The position numbers and the translations under genes are program-made. A stretch of 64,000 bases of DNA from Desulfomonile tiedjei (GTDB lineage Bacteria > Desulfobacterota > Desulfomonilia > Desulfomonilales > Desulfomonilaceae). Under the pieces are notes generated by a model that saw only the letters and a list, made by a program, of their open reading frames with translations, was not told the DNA's origin and searched no databases. Below are positions 17,385-24,712 of this stretch, piece by piece (the stretch's first letter is position 1; each line of letters begins with the position of its first letter). The stretch spans positions 62,001-126,000 of the forward strand of contig JACRDF010000048.1 in NCBI GenBank assembly GCA_016212925.1, in the 5' to 3' direction.

Positions 17385-17561
17385 ATGGAAGAAGAAACTG
17401 ATGTGAGAGCAACAGGCATATTTGAAGGCTCCGTGGAATTCTCTGAAATCGAGAAGCATTTTAGAGGAGAAGCAAAAAAGGAAGCGTGCTACGGGCGATG
17501 CATGGACGATGCATGGGACCTCAAAGGCGAATCGACTTGCTCTTCTGCCTGCGGATTCTGA
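17385..17561 (+). CDS. Small soluble protein ending in a twin CX3C motif (paralogue 2)
   Basis: A 58-residue protein with no membrane helix. Its end reads ACYGRCMDDAWDL then STCSSACGF: C-x3-C-x12-C-x3-C-G-F at the extreme C-terminus, matching the ending of the upstream 79-residue protein. The leader is acidic and resembles no signal peptide. ATG 17385 follows a strong GGGAGGTG at 7 bases. A terminator lies at 17605-17632, so the two small genes form a tight two-gene unit. A leader-plus-Cys-core layout also fits a modified-peptide (RiPP) precursor, but no maturation enzyme is visible nearby. Confidence 0.65.
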   Translation: MEEETDVRATGIFEGSVEFSEIEKHFRGEAKKEACYGRCMDDAWDLKGESTCSSACGF

Positions 17562-17604
17562 AAACTACCTGTTGAGAGAATCCCCACCTGTTGAATTGGG
17601 TAAT

Positions 17605-17632
17605 GCCGGGAAGTACGTCCCGGCTTTTGTTT
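17605..17632 (+). terminator. Intrinsic terminator after the twin-CX3C genes
   Basis: GCCGGGA (17605-17611) pairs with TCCCGGC (17618-17624), with a 6-base loop, followed by TTTTGTTT. It sits 44 bases past the stop of the second small gene. The rest of 17562-17909 shows no gene; an AT-rich stretch near 17700-17765 could hold the promoter for the ligase gene. Confidence 0.85.
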
Positions 17633-17909
17633 AACCAGCTTTTATCAACGGAAAACCCAAGGGGCAAGTCGGCCCAAATATTTCCCGCAAGGGTCCCGCT
17701 TTTTTTTGAGCACTGTCAATAATTATCACCTAATAACTGGTATCCCCCGCAGATAAAATGCTAACATCGATTAGAGTGGACGGCGGCAGTCGTGCTATTC
17801 CGCCATCGGTCCAGGGGAGCGCGGCGGGTTTTCGCCGTTCAAGGTACGGCTCCGGAACCTCGGTTCTAAATCCTGAAGAAAGGGAGTAGTTATTCAAACT
17901 CGCGAGCCT

Positions 17910-19253
17910 ATGAATAAAGCAATCCCGTACTGGAATCCGTATCTGGAGACTCTTCCTAGAGAAAGCCTCGAAAAGCTACAATTGAAGAAGTTCAAACGCA
18001 TCTTGCGATGGGCGTACGACAAGTCGAGCTTCCACAGGGCCCTTTACAGGGAAGCCGGGTTGCAGCCTGATGACATCCGCACCATGGAAGACCTGCGGCA
18101 CGTCCCAAAGGTGGAAAAGTCCATGATGCGGACGGTTCAGCGCAAGGACCCGTTTCCTTATGGCGATGCTCTGTGCGTGCCGTTGGACGAGGTGACGGAA
18201 TTTCATCAGACCAGCGGAACCACCGGCCAACCGGTATACCAGCCGGACACGTGGCAAGACTGGGAATGGTTCTCGGAATGCTGGGCCACTCTGTTGTGGG
18301 CACAGGGCTATCGCCCTCACGACCGGGTGTTTCTTCCGTTCGGGTATAATGTTTTCGTGGCCTTCTGGACCGCTCATTACGCTTGCGAAAAGATCGGCTG
18401 CGAAGTGATCCCCGGCGGCGTCCTGGACACACAAGCTCGAATTCTAAAGATTCAGGAAATCAGGCCCACAGCCATGATGGCTACACCCACGTACGTGCTG
18501 GGGATGGCAGACGTCGCAGCAAAGAAGCTCTCGTTGAATCCCGCGTCCGATCTTGGAATCCGCAGGATTACCTGTGCCGGTGAGCCTGGAGCTCTGGTAC
18601 CTTCAACCAAAAAGCGCATGGAACAAGCCTGGGGAGCCAAGGTCTTCGACCATGCGGGCGCCACGGAAATCGGCGCGTGGGGCTTCGAATGTGAAGCCCA
18701 GTCAGGCGGGCTCCACATCAATGAGGCAATGTTCCTTGCCGAGGTTGAAGACTTGGAATCCGGTGAGCCGATCACGGAACCAGGCAGGCAGGGCAAACTG
18801 GTGATCACGGCCCTGAACAGAATGGCTCAGCCCTGCATCCGCTTCGACGCGAAGGACATTGTTGAACTGAGTGACGAGCCATGTGAATGCGGCAGGAGCT
18901 ATCGTCTCCTCCCGGGAGGGGTTGTGGGCCGGGCAGATGATATTACCAAGGTCAAAGGGGTGTTGCTCGCGCCTTCGGCCATAGAAGATGTGGTTCGTTC
19001 CATCCCCGGATTTGGCGACGAATACGAAGTCGTGGTCGAGAAGAGGGGCGATGTGGACCACATCTCGCTTAAGGTGGAACTACTGGAACAACATGCCTCC
19101 TCGGCCAAGGAATTGGAGGCCCAATTGCGCACCGAACTTCGCGTAAAGACCAACCTCGGGTACGATATTGCAGTGTATCCCTACGGGACCTTGCCCCGTT
19201 ACGAAGTGAAGGCAAAAAGGTTCAAAGATCTCAGGAAAATGGGGAGTGTGTAG
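17910..19253 (+). CDS. Phenylacetate-CoA ligase-like adenylate-forming enzyme, copy 1
   Basis: A 447-residue PaaK-type ligase that activates an aryl or arylacetic acid to its CoA thioester via an acyl-AMP. It opens YWNPYLETLPRESLEKLQLK, the usual PaaK start. The P-loop TSGTTGQP is at 101-108, HAGATEIGAWGFEC lies in the middle, and the CoA-binding C-terminal domain includes the DDITKVKGVLLAPSAIEDV hinge. The residue set CECGR is conserved in the family. A very similar paralogue lies at 30249. A 57-residue protein follows 2 bases after the stop in both loci. The substrate cannot be read; benzoate-, phenylacetate- or hydroxybenzoate-like acids fit the neighbourhood. Confidence 0.88.
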   Translation: MNKAIPYWNPYLETLPRESLEKLQLKKFKRILRWAYDKSSFHRALYREAGLQPDDIRTMEDLRHVPKVEKSMMRTVQRKDPFPYGDALCVPLDEVTEFHQTSGTTGQPVYQPDTWQDWEWFSECWATLLWAQGYRPHDRVFLPFGYNVFVAFWTAHYACEKIGCEVIPGGVLDTQARILKIQEIRPTAMMATPTYVLGMADVAAKKLSLNPASDLGIRRITCAGEPGALVPSTKKRMEQAWGAKVFDHAGATEIGAWGFECEAQSGGLHINEAMFLAEVEDLESGEPITEPGRQGKLVITALNRMAQPCIRFDAKDIVELSDEPCECGRSYRLLPGGVVGRADDITKVKGVLLAPSAIEDVVRSIPGFGDEYEVVVEKRGDVDHISLKVELLEQHASSAKELEAQLRTELRVKTNLGYDIAVYPYGTLPRYEVKAKRFKDLRKMGSV

Positions 19254-19255
19254 TG

Positions 19256-19429
19256 ATGGACGAAAAAAGCGCTTTGGGTCAGATGGCTTCACAAGCGGAA
19301 GAACTGGCCCGGCTGGCTCAGGACCTATACGACGCGTCTGACGGCTTTCCCGCGATAAATCGCAACGCTAAACGTATTCTCGCTTCCATTGAGATGCTGC
19401 GAATTAACCTGGAGGAGACTTCGGACTGA
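19256..19429 (+). CDS. Conserved small protein linked to PaaK-like ligase, paralogue 1
   Basis: A 57-residue protein, MDEKSALGQMASQAEELARL and onward, that starts 2 bases after the ligase stop. It shares a strongly conserved block with the product of 31593-31760: PAINRN then KRxLASxEMLRINLEE. The composition is helical and charged, with no membrane segment or cysteine motif. The same ligase-plus-small-protein order at both loci makes it a real gene. A role as ligase partner, stabiliser or regulator is inferred from position only. Confidence 0.8.
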   Translation: MDEKSALGQMASQAEELARLAQDLYDASDGFPAINRNAKRILASIEMLRINLEETSD

Positions 19430-19582
19430 GGGCCTCTGTTATATTGATACAGATCAATAAAGGTACGTAACCGTCGGGTCTTGTGCTCTTGTAGAGGGAC
19501 GGCACGCCGTGCCCCCGCAGAGTTTCGCCGCTTATTTGCTTCAATTGCAACGCGAGTCCGTAAAAAGCAAGTCGAGGACAAA

Positions 19583-20731
19583 ATGAAAAAACCGATCTAC
19601 CTCGATTATAACGGGACCACACCGCTCGATCCGGAAGTGATAGGGGCTATCAGGCCTTTTCTGGAAGAAGAATTCGGTAACCCTTCCAGCACTCACTGGT
19701 ACGGGATCGCTCCGAAAAGGGCCCTTACCAAGGCCCGAGAACAGGTCGCGGAGCTGATAAATTGCGACCCGCAAGAAATCATCTTTACCAGTGGAGGCAC
19801 AGAATCGAACAACCATGCCATTCGCGGGATCGCGCTAGCCAATCGAAACAAAGGCAACCATATCATCACCTGTCAAGTCGAACATCCCGCGGTGCTAGAA
19901 GTCTGCCGCTATTTAGAGCAGCAGGGCTTCAGGATTACGATTCTGCCTGTGGATGAACACGGTCTGGTGGCCGTCTCCGAGGTCGAGGCTGCGGTAACCT
20001 CCCAGACCATCCTGATCACAATCATGCACGCCAACAACGAAGTGGGGACCATCCAGCCTGTCGAGGAGATCGCCGCGCTGGCCAGGGACCGCGGAATTGC
20101 AGTCCACACCGATGCGGCTCAATCCCTTGGCAAAATACCCGCTGGTGTTGACAGGCTGAGAGTGGATCTGCTTTCCGTGGCAGGCCACAAGCTCTACGCG
20201 CCGAAGGGTGTGGGCGCGCTCTACGTTCGAACAGGAACCGTACTCGAAAAGTTCATGTTCGGCGCGGGCCAGGAGATGGGTAGGAGAGCCGGAACAGAAA
20301 ACATGTTGGAAATAGTCGGACTTGGGAAGGCCTGCGAGATTGCCTCGAAGGACCTGGAGCGCAACATGAATCACATGAAGACCATGAGAGACATGCTGCA
20401 TGAAGGATTACAAGAGCGATTGCAGGAGATCAGGCTAAACGGCCATCCCGTGAAACGCTTGCCCAATACGCTGAGCCTTTCTTTTCGCGGGCTGGAGGCA
20501 GACCGCATACTCGAGGAAATAGGTCTGGAAGTGGCCGCCTCAGCCGGTGCGGCATGCCATTCCGACTCTGTACAGATATCCCATGTGCTGGAAGCAATGC
20601 ACGTCCCGTTGGAATGGGCCAAAGGCACATTAAGATTCACCACGGGCCGTATGACGACCGAGATGGACATTATTCAGGCAACGGACGCTATAGTTAAAGG
20701 AGTCGAAGCTTGCCGCGGCGAGGCAGGATGA
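19583..20731 (+). CDS. Cysteine desulfurase, NifS/IscS-like
   Basis: A 382-residue class V aminotransferase-fold enzyme. PLP-dependent cysteine desulfurases take sulfur from cysteine as a persulfide and give it to iron-sulfur or molybdenum cofactors. The PLP lysine is K203 in SVAGHKLYAPKG, DAAQSLGK is the upstream PLP contact, and the sulfur-carrying cysteine is C325 in AGAACHSDSVQISHVL. ATG 19583 is chosen because the frame opens there with KKPIYLDYNGTTPLDPEV, the family start; the longer upstream frame is not needed. It could supply the nearby Fe-S and molybdenum enzymes, and it is followed by the ABM gene. Confidence 0.9.
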   Translation: MKKPIYLDYNGTTPLDPEVIGAIRPFLEEEFGNPSSTHWYGIAPKRALTKAREQVAELINCDPQEIIFTSGGTESNNHAIRGIALANRNKGNHIITCQVEHPAVLEVCRYLEQQGFRITILPVDEHGLVAVSEVEAAVTSQTILITIMHANNEVGTIQPVEEIAALARDRGIAVHTDAAQSLGKIPAGVDRLRVDLLSVAGHKLYAPKGVGALYVRTGTVLEKFMFGAGQEMGRRAGTENMLEIVGLGKACEIASKDLERNMNHMKTMRDMLHEGLQERLQEIRLNGHPVKRLPNTLSLSFRGLEADRILEEIGLEVAASAGAACHSDSVQISHVLEAMHVPLEWAKGTLRFTTGRMTTEMDIIQATDAIVKGVEACRGEAG

Positions 20732-20845
20732 TTAAGGTTTTTCGGGGAAATAGTACTGGGCGCTCGGAGGGCACTTTCTAAAGGAAGAGATTTCTTCCGC
20801 GCGTTGGGCAGTCGTATGAATCCAATTCCTAGAAAGGGGGACGCC

Positions 20846-21163
20846 ATGGCTGTCAAGGTTCTCATCAAGAGGCGGTTCAAGGGGGACAAAATAAAGCAGG
20901 CATATAAGCTGCTCATGGAACTCAGGTCACTGGCCACGCTGCAAACCGGCTACGTGTCCGGCGAAACGCTGATAGGCGCGGATGATCCCAACACACTGGT
21001 TGTCATCAGCACCTGGATCAGCGCGAACCGCTGGCAAGAGTGGCAAGCCAATCAGAAGAGGAAAGACGCCGTGCAAAAGCTGGAAAGCTTGCTGGATGCC
21101 CCGGAGGAAGCTGAGGTTTTCCTGACAGGGGAAAGAATTCCTGAATGGGTGGACATGGCTTGA
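20846..21163 (+). CDS. ABM-domain (antibiotic-biosynthesis-monooxygenase-like) protein
   Basis: A 105-residue single-domain protein with the dimeric alpha/beta barrel pattern of the ABM family: VKVLIKRRFKGDK, LRSLATLQTGYVSGETLIGA, STWISANRWQEWQANQKRK. Family members range from quinol monooxygenases to proteins of unknown function; the fold is recognised, the activity is not. ATG 20846 follows AAAGGGGG. It lies 114 bases after the cysteine desulfurase on the same strand. Confidence 0.75.
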   Translation: MAVKVLIKRRFKGDKIKQAYKLLMELRSLATLQTGYVSGETLIGADDPNTLVVISTWISANRWQEWQANQKRKDAVQKLESLLDAPEEAEVFLTGERIPEWVDMA

Positions 21164-21359
21164 TCTTGCCCAGCCTTGTTTTGGACGGCCGGAAGATGCG
21201 TGGTGCGGTGTTGAGGTTTGTCCGGGGGGGCGTGGCCGCGCGGTCTTCGGCTAGGCGGCTCCACTTTATTAATGGGACTTAAATCAATTAATAACACGGT
21301 GTTATATTGATATCAATGACTATGGATTCACTTTTTATAATATTTTTATTTAAAAAAAC

Positions 21360-21452
21360 TTGACAACACTTCCTGAATATGATCTTTTTCTGTGCCAGCG
21401 ACAAACCAAACCTAATCCTTCCTTTGGCCCGTTTCCGAACGGGCTTTTTTTT
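21360..21452 (+). ncRNA. Candidate small RNA (promoter-like box plus terminator)
   Basis: TTGACA at 21360-21365 and TATGAT at 21378-21383 are promoter-like boxes, but the 12-base spacer is too short for a standard sigma-70 promoter. About 60 bases later comes a strong terminator: GCCCG (21427-21431) with CGGGC (21440-21444) and eight Ts. The interval has no coding frame. This is a tentative small RNA; the terminator is the solid part. Confidence 0.25.
21427..21452 (+). terminator. Strong intrinsic terminator with no upstream gene
   Basis: A 5-bp GC-rich stem with an 8-base loop and a run of eight Ts. The nearest upstream gene on this strand ends at 21163, about 260 bases away, so it may terminate either that transcript or the candidate small RNA. 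Confidence 0.8.
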
Positions 21453-21577
21453 GTACATATTCCCCCCGGCAAGTCGACTCTTACTATCGAATTGTCGCCA
21501 CTGCGCGCAACCGCAAAGCTATGTGAGCGAAAGTGATACCGATTTGCAACGAAACTTGTAACATCGCAGCGAAGAAG

Positions 21578-21666
21578 CACGGACCTGCTCGGGCAGGTTC
21601 GTGGCACCCAACGCCGGTGTGCAGTTGAAATAATTGGGTGCCACTGACCTGGGAACCAGGTCAGTG
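21578..21666. repeat. Dispersed palindrome family, copies 2 and 3 facing each other
   Basis: CACGGACCTG with CAGGTTCGTG (21578-21603) resembles 8707-8734. A second stem, CACTGACCTGG with CCAGGTCAGTG (21642-21652 and 21656-21666), is perfect with a 3-base loop. Between them GGCACCCAA and TTGGGTGCC are complementary, so the whole block also makes one large inverted repeat. It appears to be a dispersed element. Confidence 0.65.
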
Positions 21667-21860
21667 CCGGACAACTTGGAGATCTAAGTCTCTTTTTTGA
21701 AAGCGAATCGGTATGAGCAGTTAATCGGCGTGGAAACACAGTGGTAGCTGACCCTCTGCACCTCTCGTCCAGGCAACCGTCTGCGCACCACTCGAGGTGG
21801 ACAAGTATTGACTCAAACAGAGAATGAGCTATAATTTTGTCAACAGGCGAGCATTTTTCG

Positions 21861-21900
21861 GCATGTCCGGGCTCCTAACTCAAATAGGGTCCGGACATGC
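21861..21900. repeat. 10-bp perfect inverted repeat
   Basis: GCATGTCCGG at 21861-21870 and CCGGACATGC at 21891-21900 are exactly complementary, with a 20-base loop. There is no T-run and no gene beside it. Its role is unknown. Confidence 0.6.
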
Positions 21901-21993
21901 GGGTTCTTGCACCCGGCCCTTCGAAAATCCCCTTCGCGCTCTCTGCGATGAAATTCCCATCTGCGCCCCCCGGCCCAGGCGTGAGTAAACAGA

Positions 21994-22118
21994 GTAACCC
22001 TTCGGTTACGCGGGGAATTTGCCATTCTGCCTCATTGCGAGGAGTGAAATCCCGCGTTCCGCGGGAAAGCAATCTCTGCCTTTGAGCGTTGAGATTGCTT
22101 CGCTGCGCTCGCAATGAC
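21994..22118. repeat. Two dispersed repeat types: GTAACC...GGGGAA and the CATTGCGAG...CAATGAC type
   Basis: 21994-22017 (GTAACCCTTCGGTTACGCGG then GGAA) recurs with two changes at 62680-62703. 22033-22118 runs from CATTGCGAG to GCTCGCAATGAC with internal GCAATCTC and GAGATTGC arms. This is the pattern of the widespread GAGATTGCTTCGC-type repeats seen in many proteobacteria. Neither codes for protein. Confidence 0.6.
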
Positions 22119-22348
22119 AATCTTTGCCGCTGGTAACTGAATGGTAACCGAATGGTTACTGAACAGACATGTTTCTTATTTACTTTGAGACGCGGCGATG
22201 GTAGAGATCCGACTCAAAACCGGGGGGCATGCATTGGCAGTGGTGGGACGAAGAAACGACCTTTTGGCGTCGACCAGGAGAAGGTGTGGTGCAGGGATTG
22301 CCCAATAAGCCCAGAATTCAGGAATCTCGCAGAACTTTGCGTGGAGGC

Positions 22349-23635
22349 ATGAGTCCCGCCTGGTCCGTATGGCGCTCCGGTTTGAACCTTCAGCGCGCTC
22401 TTATTGGAGGCGCCTTTTTCATCGTTTGGGCTTTTTGTGCTTCCGAGCTGTTGGCAGCCCCGCCCGGGATCTCGGGCGACAGCCGGATGGGCCTGCTTTA
22501 CGCCCTGACCCATTTGCATCCCGCGGCCTATCTCATTCTTTTTCTTATCGTCGTCCTGGCCGTCGTGAACCTCGTCTTCCAGGGGCACTTGTCGAGCGCG
22601 ACGTGGCCTTTTTCCAGCCTTCCCCCTTTATTTGGGAGCGGATATCGAAGCTCATCAGCCGCGTCCCGGACCAATCGACGGCGGCCCCGCGACCCTATGG
22701 CTCCTGCGCGCGGAAACACGCCCGGAGCACCTGTTCCCGTGGTATCGAGAGAACTCCTGGACGATGGTGTCCTCAGTGTTCGGCGTAAAAGCGCAGAGCG
22801 CGAGCACCCGTCACCATCGAGCACCCCCACACCGCTCGAAGGGATGAACCACCCCCTGCCGGATTTTGCTTCCAGAATTAGGCCATCGGGCAGTTCCCAA
22901 AAAGTCGCTGAAACCAAAGCGCCGAAAGAAGTGGTACCACCAGATTTCAAGTTTTCTTCCGCAGTGGATTTGCCATCGCGAGAAGAAATGGAAAGGCGCC
23001 AAAAGGAGCAGCTTGTGGTCTCCGGGACTGTGGTTGGCTCTGACGGAGCGGGAATCGCCGATGTCTTGGTTTTCCTCTCCGACAACGAGGGCAATCGCGT
23101 AGGACAATCATGCCGCAGCAGTAAGGAAACAGGAGAATTCAAAGTCTTGGCCAATGAACCGGGCCAATACGTTCTCAGTGGGTACAAGCGGGGGCTTATT
23201 ATGGAGAGTTCCGACCCGCTGCTTCTCCCCAACGAGTCGGGCAGGCTGGAAGGTTACAGCTTCTGCATGATTCCTGAAGGATGCGTGATTCAGGGTAAGG
23301 TTGTCATTGCGGATTCTGAAACCATGCCGGGAGGCCTGGAGGTTCGTTGCTCGTGTACCGGCAAAAACTTTTCCCGCGCGGCTGTCACAGACTCTGTAGC
23401 AGGCTTCAGGATCACTGGGATGCCCATGACCTCGGAGTGCGTTGTCGAAGTCAGAAACAAAGACGGCGTCTTATTGGGCGCGTCGGAGACTTTTGATACC
23501 GCGCGCAAAAGGGAAATCCACATGAACGTGACCGTCGGCCCTCGTGGCGATTCGTCAGAGACGGCCTCGGAAGACCCGGAACCACGACAACCCTCGAATA
23601 AGACTACCCCTCAACCCGCAAGCCAAATCCAATAA
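22349..23635 (+). CDS. Membrane/exported protein with carboxypeptidase-regulatory-like beta domains
   Basis: About 428 residues. Two hydrophobic segments lie near the N-terminus (ALIGGAFFIVWAFCASELLA, and AAYLILFLIVVLAVVNLVF), then a low-complexity Pro/Ser/Arg linker. After that come two carboxypeptidase-regulatory-like beta sandwiches: VSGTVVGSDGAGIADVLVFL with ETGEFKVLANEPGQYVLSGY, and a second around IQGKVVIADSETMPGGLEVR. These domains usually decorate surface proteins. The start is uncertain: ATG 22349 has GGAGG only one base away, and the frame is open from 22229. It is a lone gene, and its right edge meets the IS630 remnant. Confidence 0.6.
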   Translation: MSPAWSVWRSGLNLQRALIGGAFFIVWAFCASELLAAPPGISGDSRMGLLYALTHLHPAAYLILFLIVVLAVVNLVFQGHLSSATWPFSSLPPLFGSGYRSSSAASRTNRRRPRDPMAPARGNTPGAPVPVVSRELLDDGVLSVRRKSAEREHPSPSSTPTPLEGMNHPLPDFASRIRPSGSSQKVAETKAPKEVVPPDFKFSSAVDLPSREEMERRQKEQLVVSGTVVGSDGAGIADVLVFLSDNEGNRVGQSCRSSKETGEFKVLANEPGQYVLSGYKRGLIMESSDPLLLPNESGRLEGYSFCMIPEGCVIQGKVVIADSETMPGGLEVRCSCTGKNFSRAAVTDSVAGFRITGMPMTSECVVEVRNKDGVLLGASETFDTARKREIHMNVTVGPRGDSSETASEDPEPRQPSNKTTPQPASQIQ

Positions 23636-23896
23636 ACATCATTAAGTACAGTCGTCACTCCGCCTAACGAAGCCTTCCGGCAGGCTTGGCCTCATGAATG
23701 ATTAATATGAATAATACTGCTATGTTACGCAAATAGGCGGTCAAGAAAATGAAAGAAAATCCTGTTATAGCGATTCTCGAAAATAATTTCCGATTGGCCG
23801 TGAGATTTATCTCGCGTTCGGGTCGAAGATCTGGTTTAGAGTGGGCATGGCCCGTCTCACGAACATGCCCAATGGGGAGAACTGCTCGCTGGCGGA

Positions 23897-24628
23897 ATGG
23901 CACACTGCAGCCGGGGCTGTTCCCTCGCAGCGAAGTCATGTTCGGATGATGGCCATCAAGGCGTTGCTGTTGGGTGGGGCCAGGGCTTTGCTCTTAAAGT
24001 TCCTCGACCCCGGTCGAACGGGCAAGACCAGGAGAAGCGGAAAACCTTTCTGGAATGGTTCGGAGAGATCTTAGCAAACTCAGACACTGACGCGTGGTAT
24101 CTGGATGAAACGGGGATAGAAGCAGATCCCCGTCCACGTCGGCGCTGGGCCCAAAAGGGTGAAAAGATACGCCTGCCCTACGAAGGGACTCACATTCGCA
24201 TGAGTGCGACAGGAACGGTCTGTCCGAGAAGCGGGGAATTCCATGCGCTTATGTTCAGTCATTCCGATACTGAAATCTTCCGGATCTTCTTGGATCATGC
24301 CAATGAGGATATCGGCTTTGAACGCAAACGAAATCTCCTGATAATGGATAACGCAAGCTCGCATAAGAGCAAGTCCATCAGATGGGGCCGTTTTGAACCC
24401 GTGTTTCTACCGCCTTACTCGCCCGACCTCAACTCCATCGAACGGCTCTGGCTCTTAATGAAAGCCGAGTGGTTCTCCGGTTTCTTCGCAAAGACCCGAG
24501 ACGATCTCATTGATCGCCTCTGTGACGCCTTGAACTGGGTCATTGACCGAAAAACCAAAATACATGCGCCATTCGGAAAGAACTTTAGAGAAACGCTGTA
24601 TACCTCCGACCCAACAAGTGGTACATAA
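23897..24628 (+). mobile_element. IS630-family transposase, DDE domain intact, N-terminus disrupted
   Basis: The frame encodes the DDE domain: YLDETG (D70), IMDNASSHKSKS (D151) and LPPYSPDLNSIERLW (E182), with the family start of the catalytic half KVPRPRS-x8-KRKTFLEWF near 34-55. These are the IS630/Tc1 catalytic residues. The usual N-terminal helix-turn-helix half, about 100 residues, cannot be read in this frame; upstream sequence (23749-24074) is open in other frames, pointing to frameshift or truncation. A decayed copy of its 3' end lies at 8963-9080. I could not identify terminal inverted repeats. It is probably inactive. Confidence 0.8.
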
Positions 24629-24712
24629 TACGGGGAACGGCCACGGCAATTGCCTCGACAGGTCTCGGTTCTTGAGGAAGTTTAGTTTCGGCGCTCTGGT
24701 GCCCCACGCTGG

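Larger units (their letters stand above)
21164..22348. other. Long repeat-rich intergenic region
   Basis: No gene is supported across this stretch. It contains a perfect 7-1-7 palindrome at 21291-21305 (ATAACAC/GTGTTAT), then a TTGACA box at 21360, a strong terminator at 21427-21452, two stems of the CACGGACCTG family at 21578-21666, a 10-bp perfect inverted repeat at 21861-21900, and two further dispersed repeats at 21994-22118. The frames open on the minus strand near 21350-21739 and 21840-22120 run straight through these repeats and look like by-products of them. Confidence 0.6.

Noticed and set aside
23749-23949. Open frame ahead of the IS630 transposase read as a separate gene
   Set aside because: It overlaps the transposase region in another frame and shows no family pattern; more likely part of the disrupted IS.
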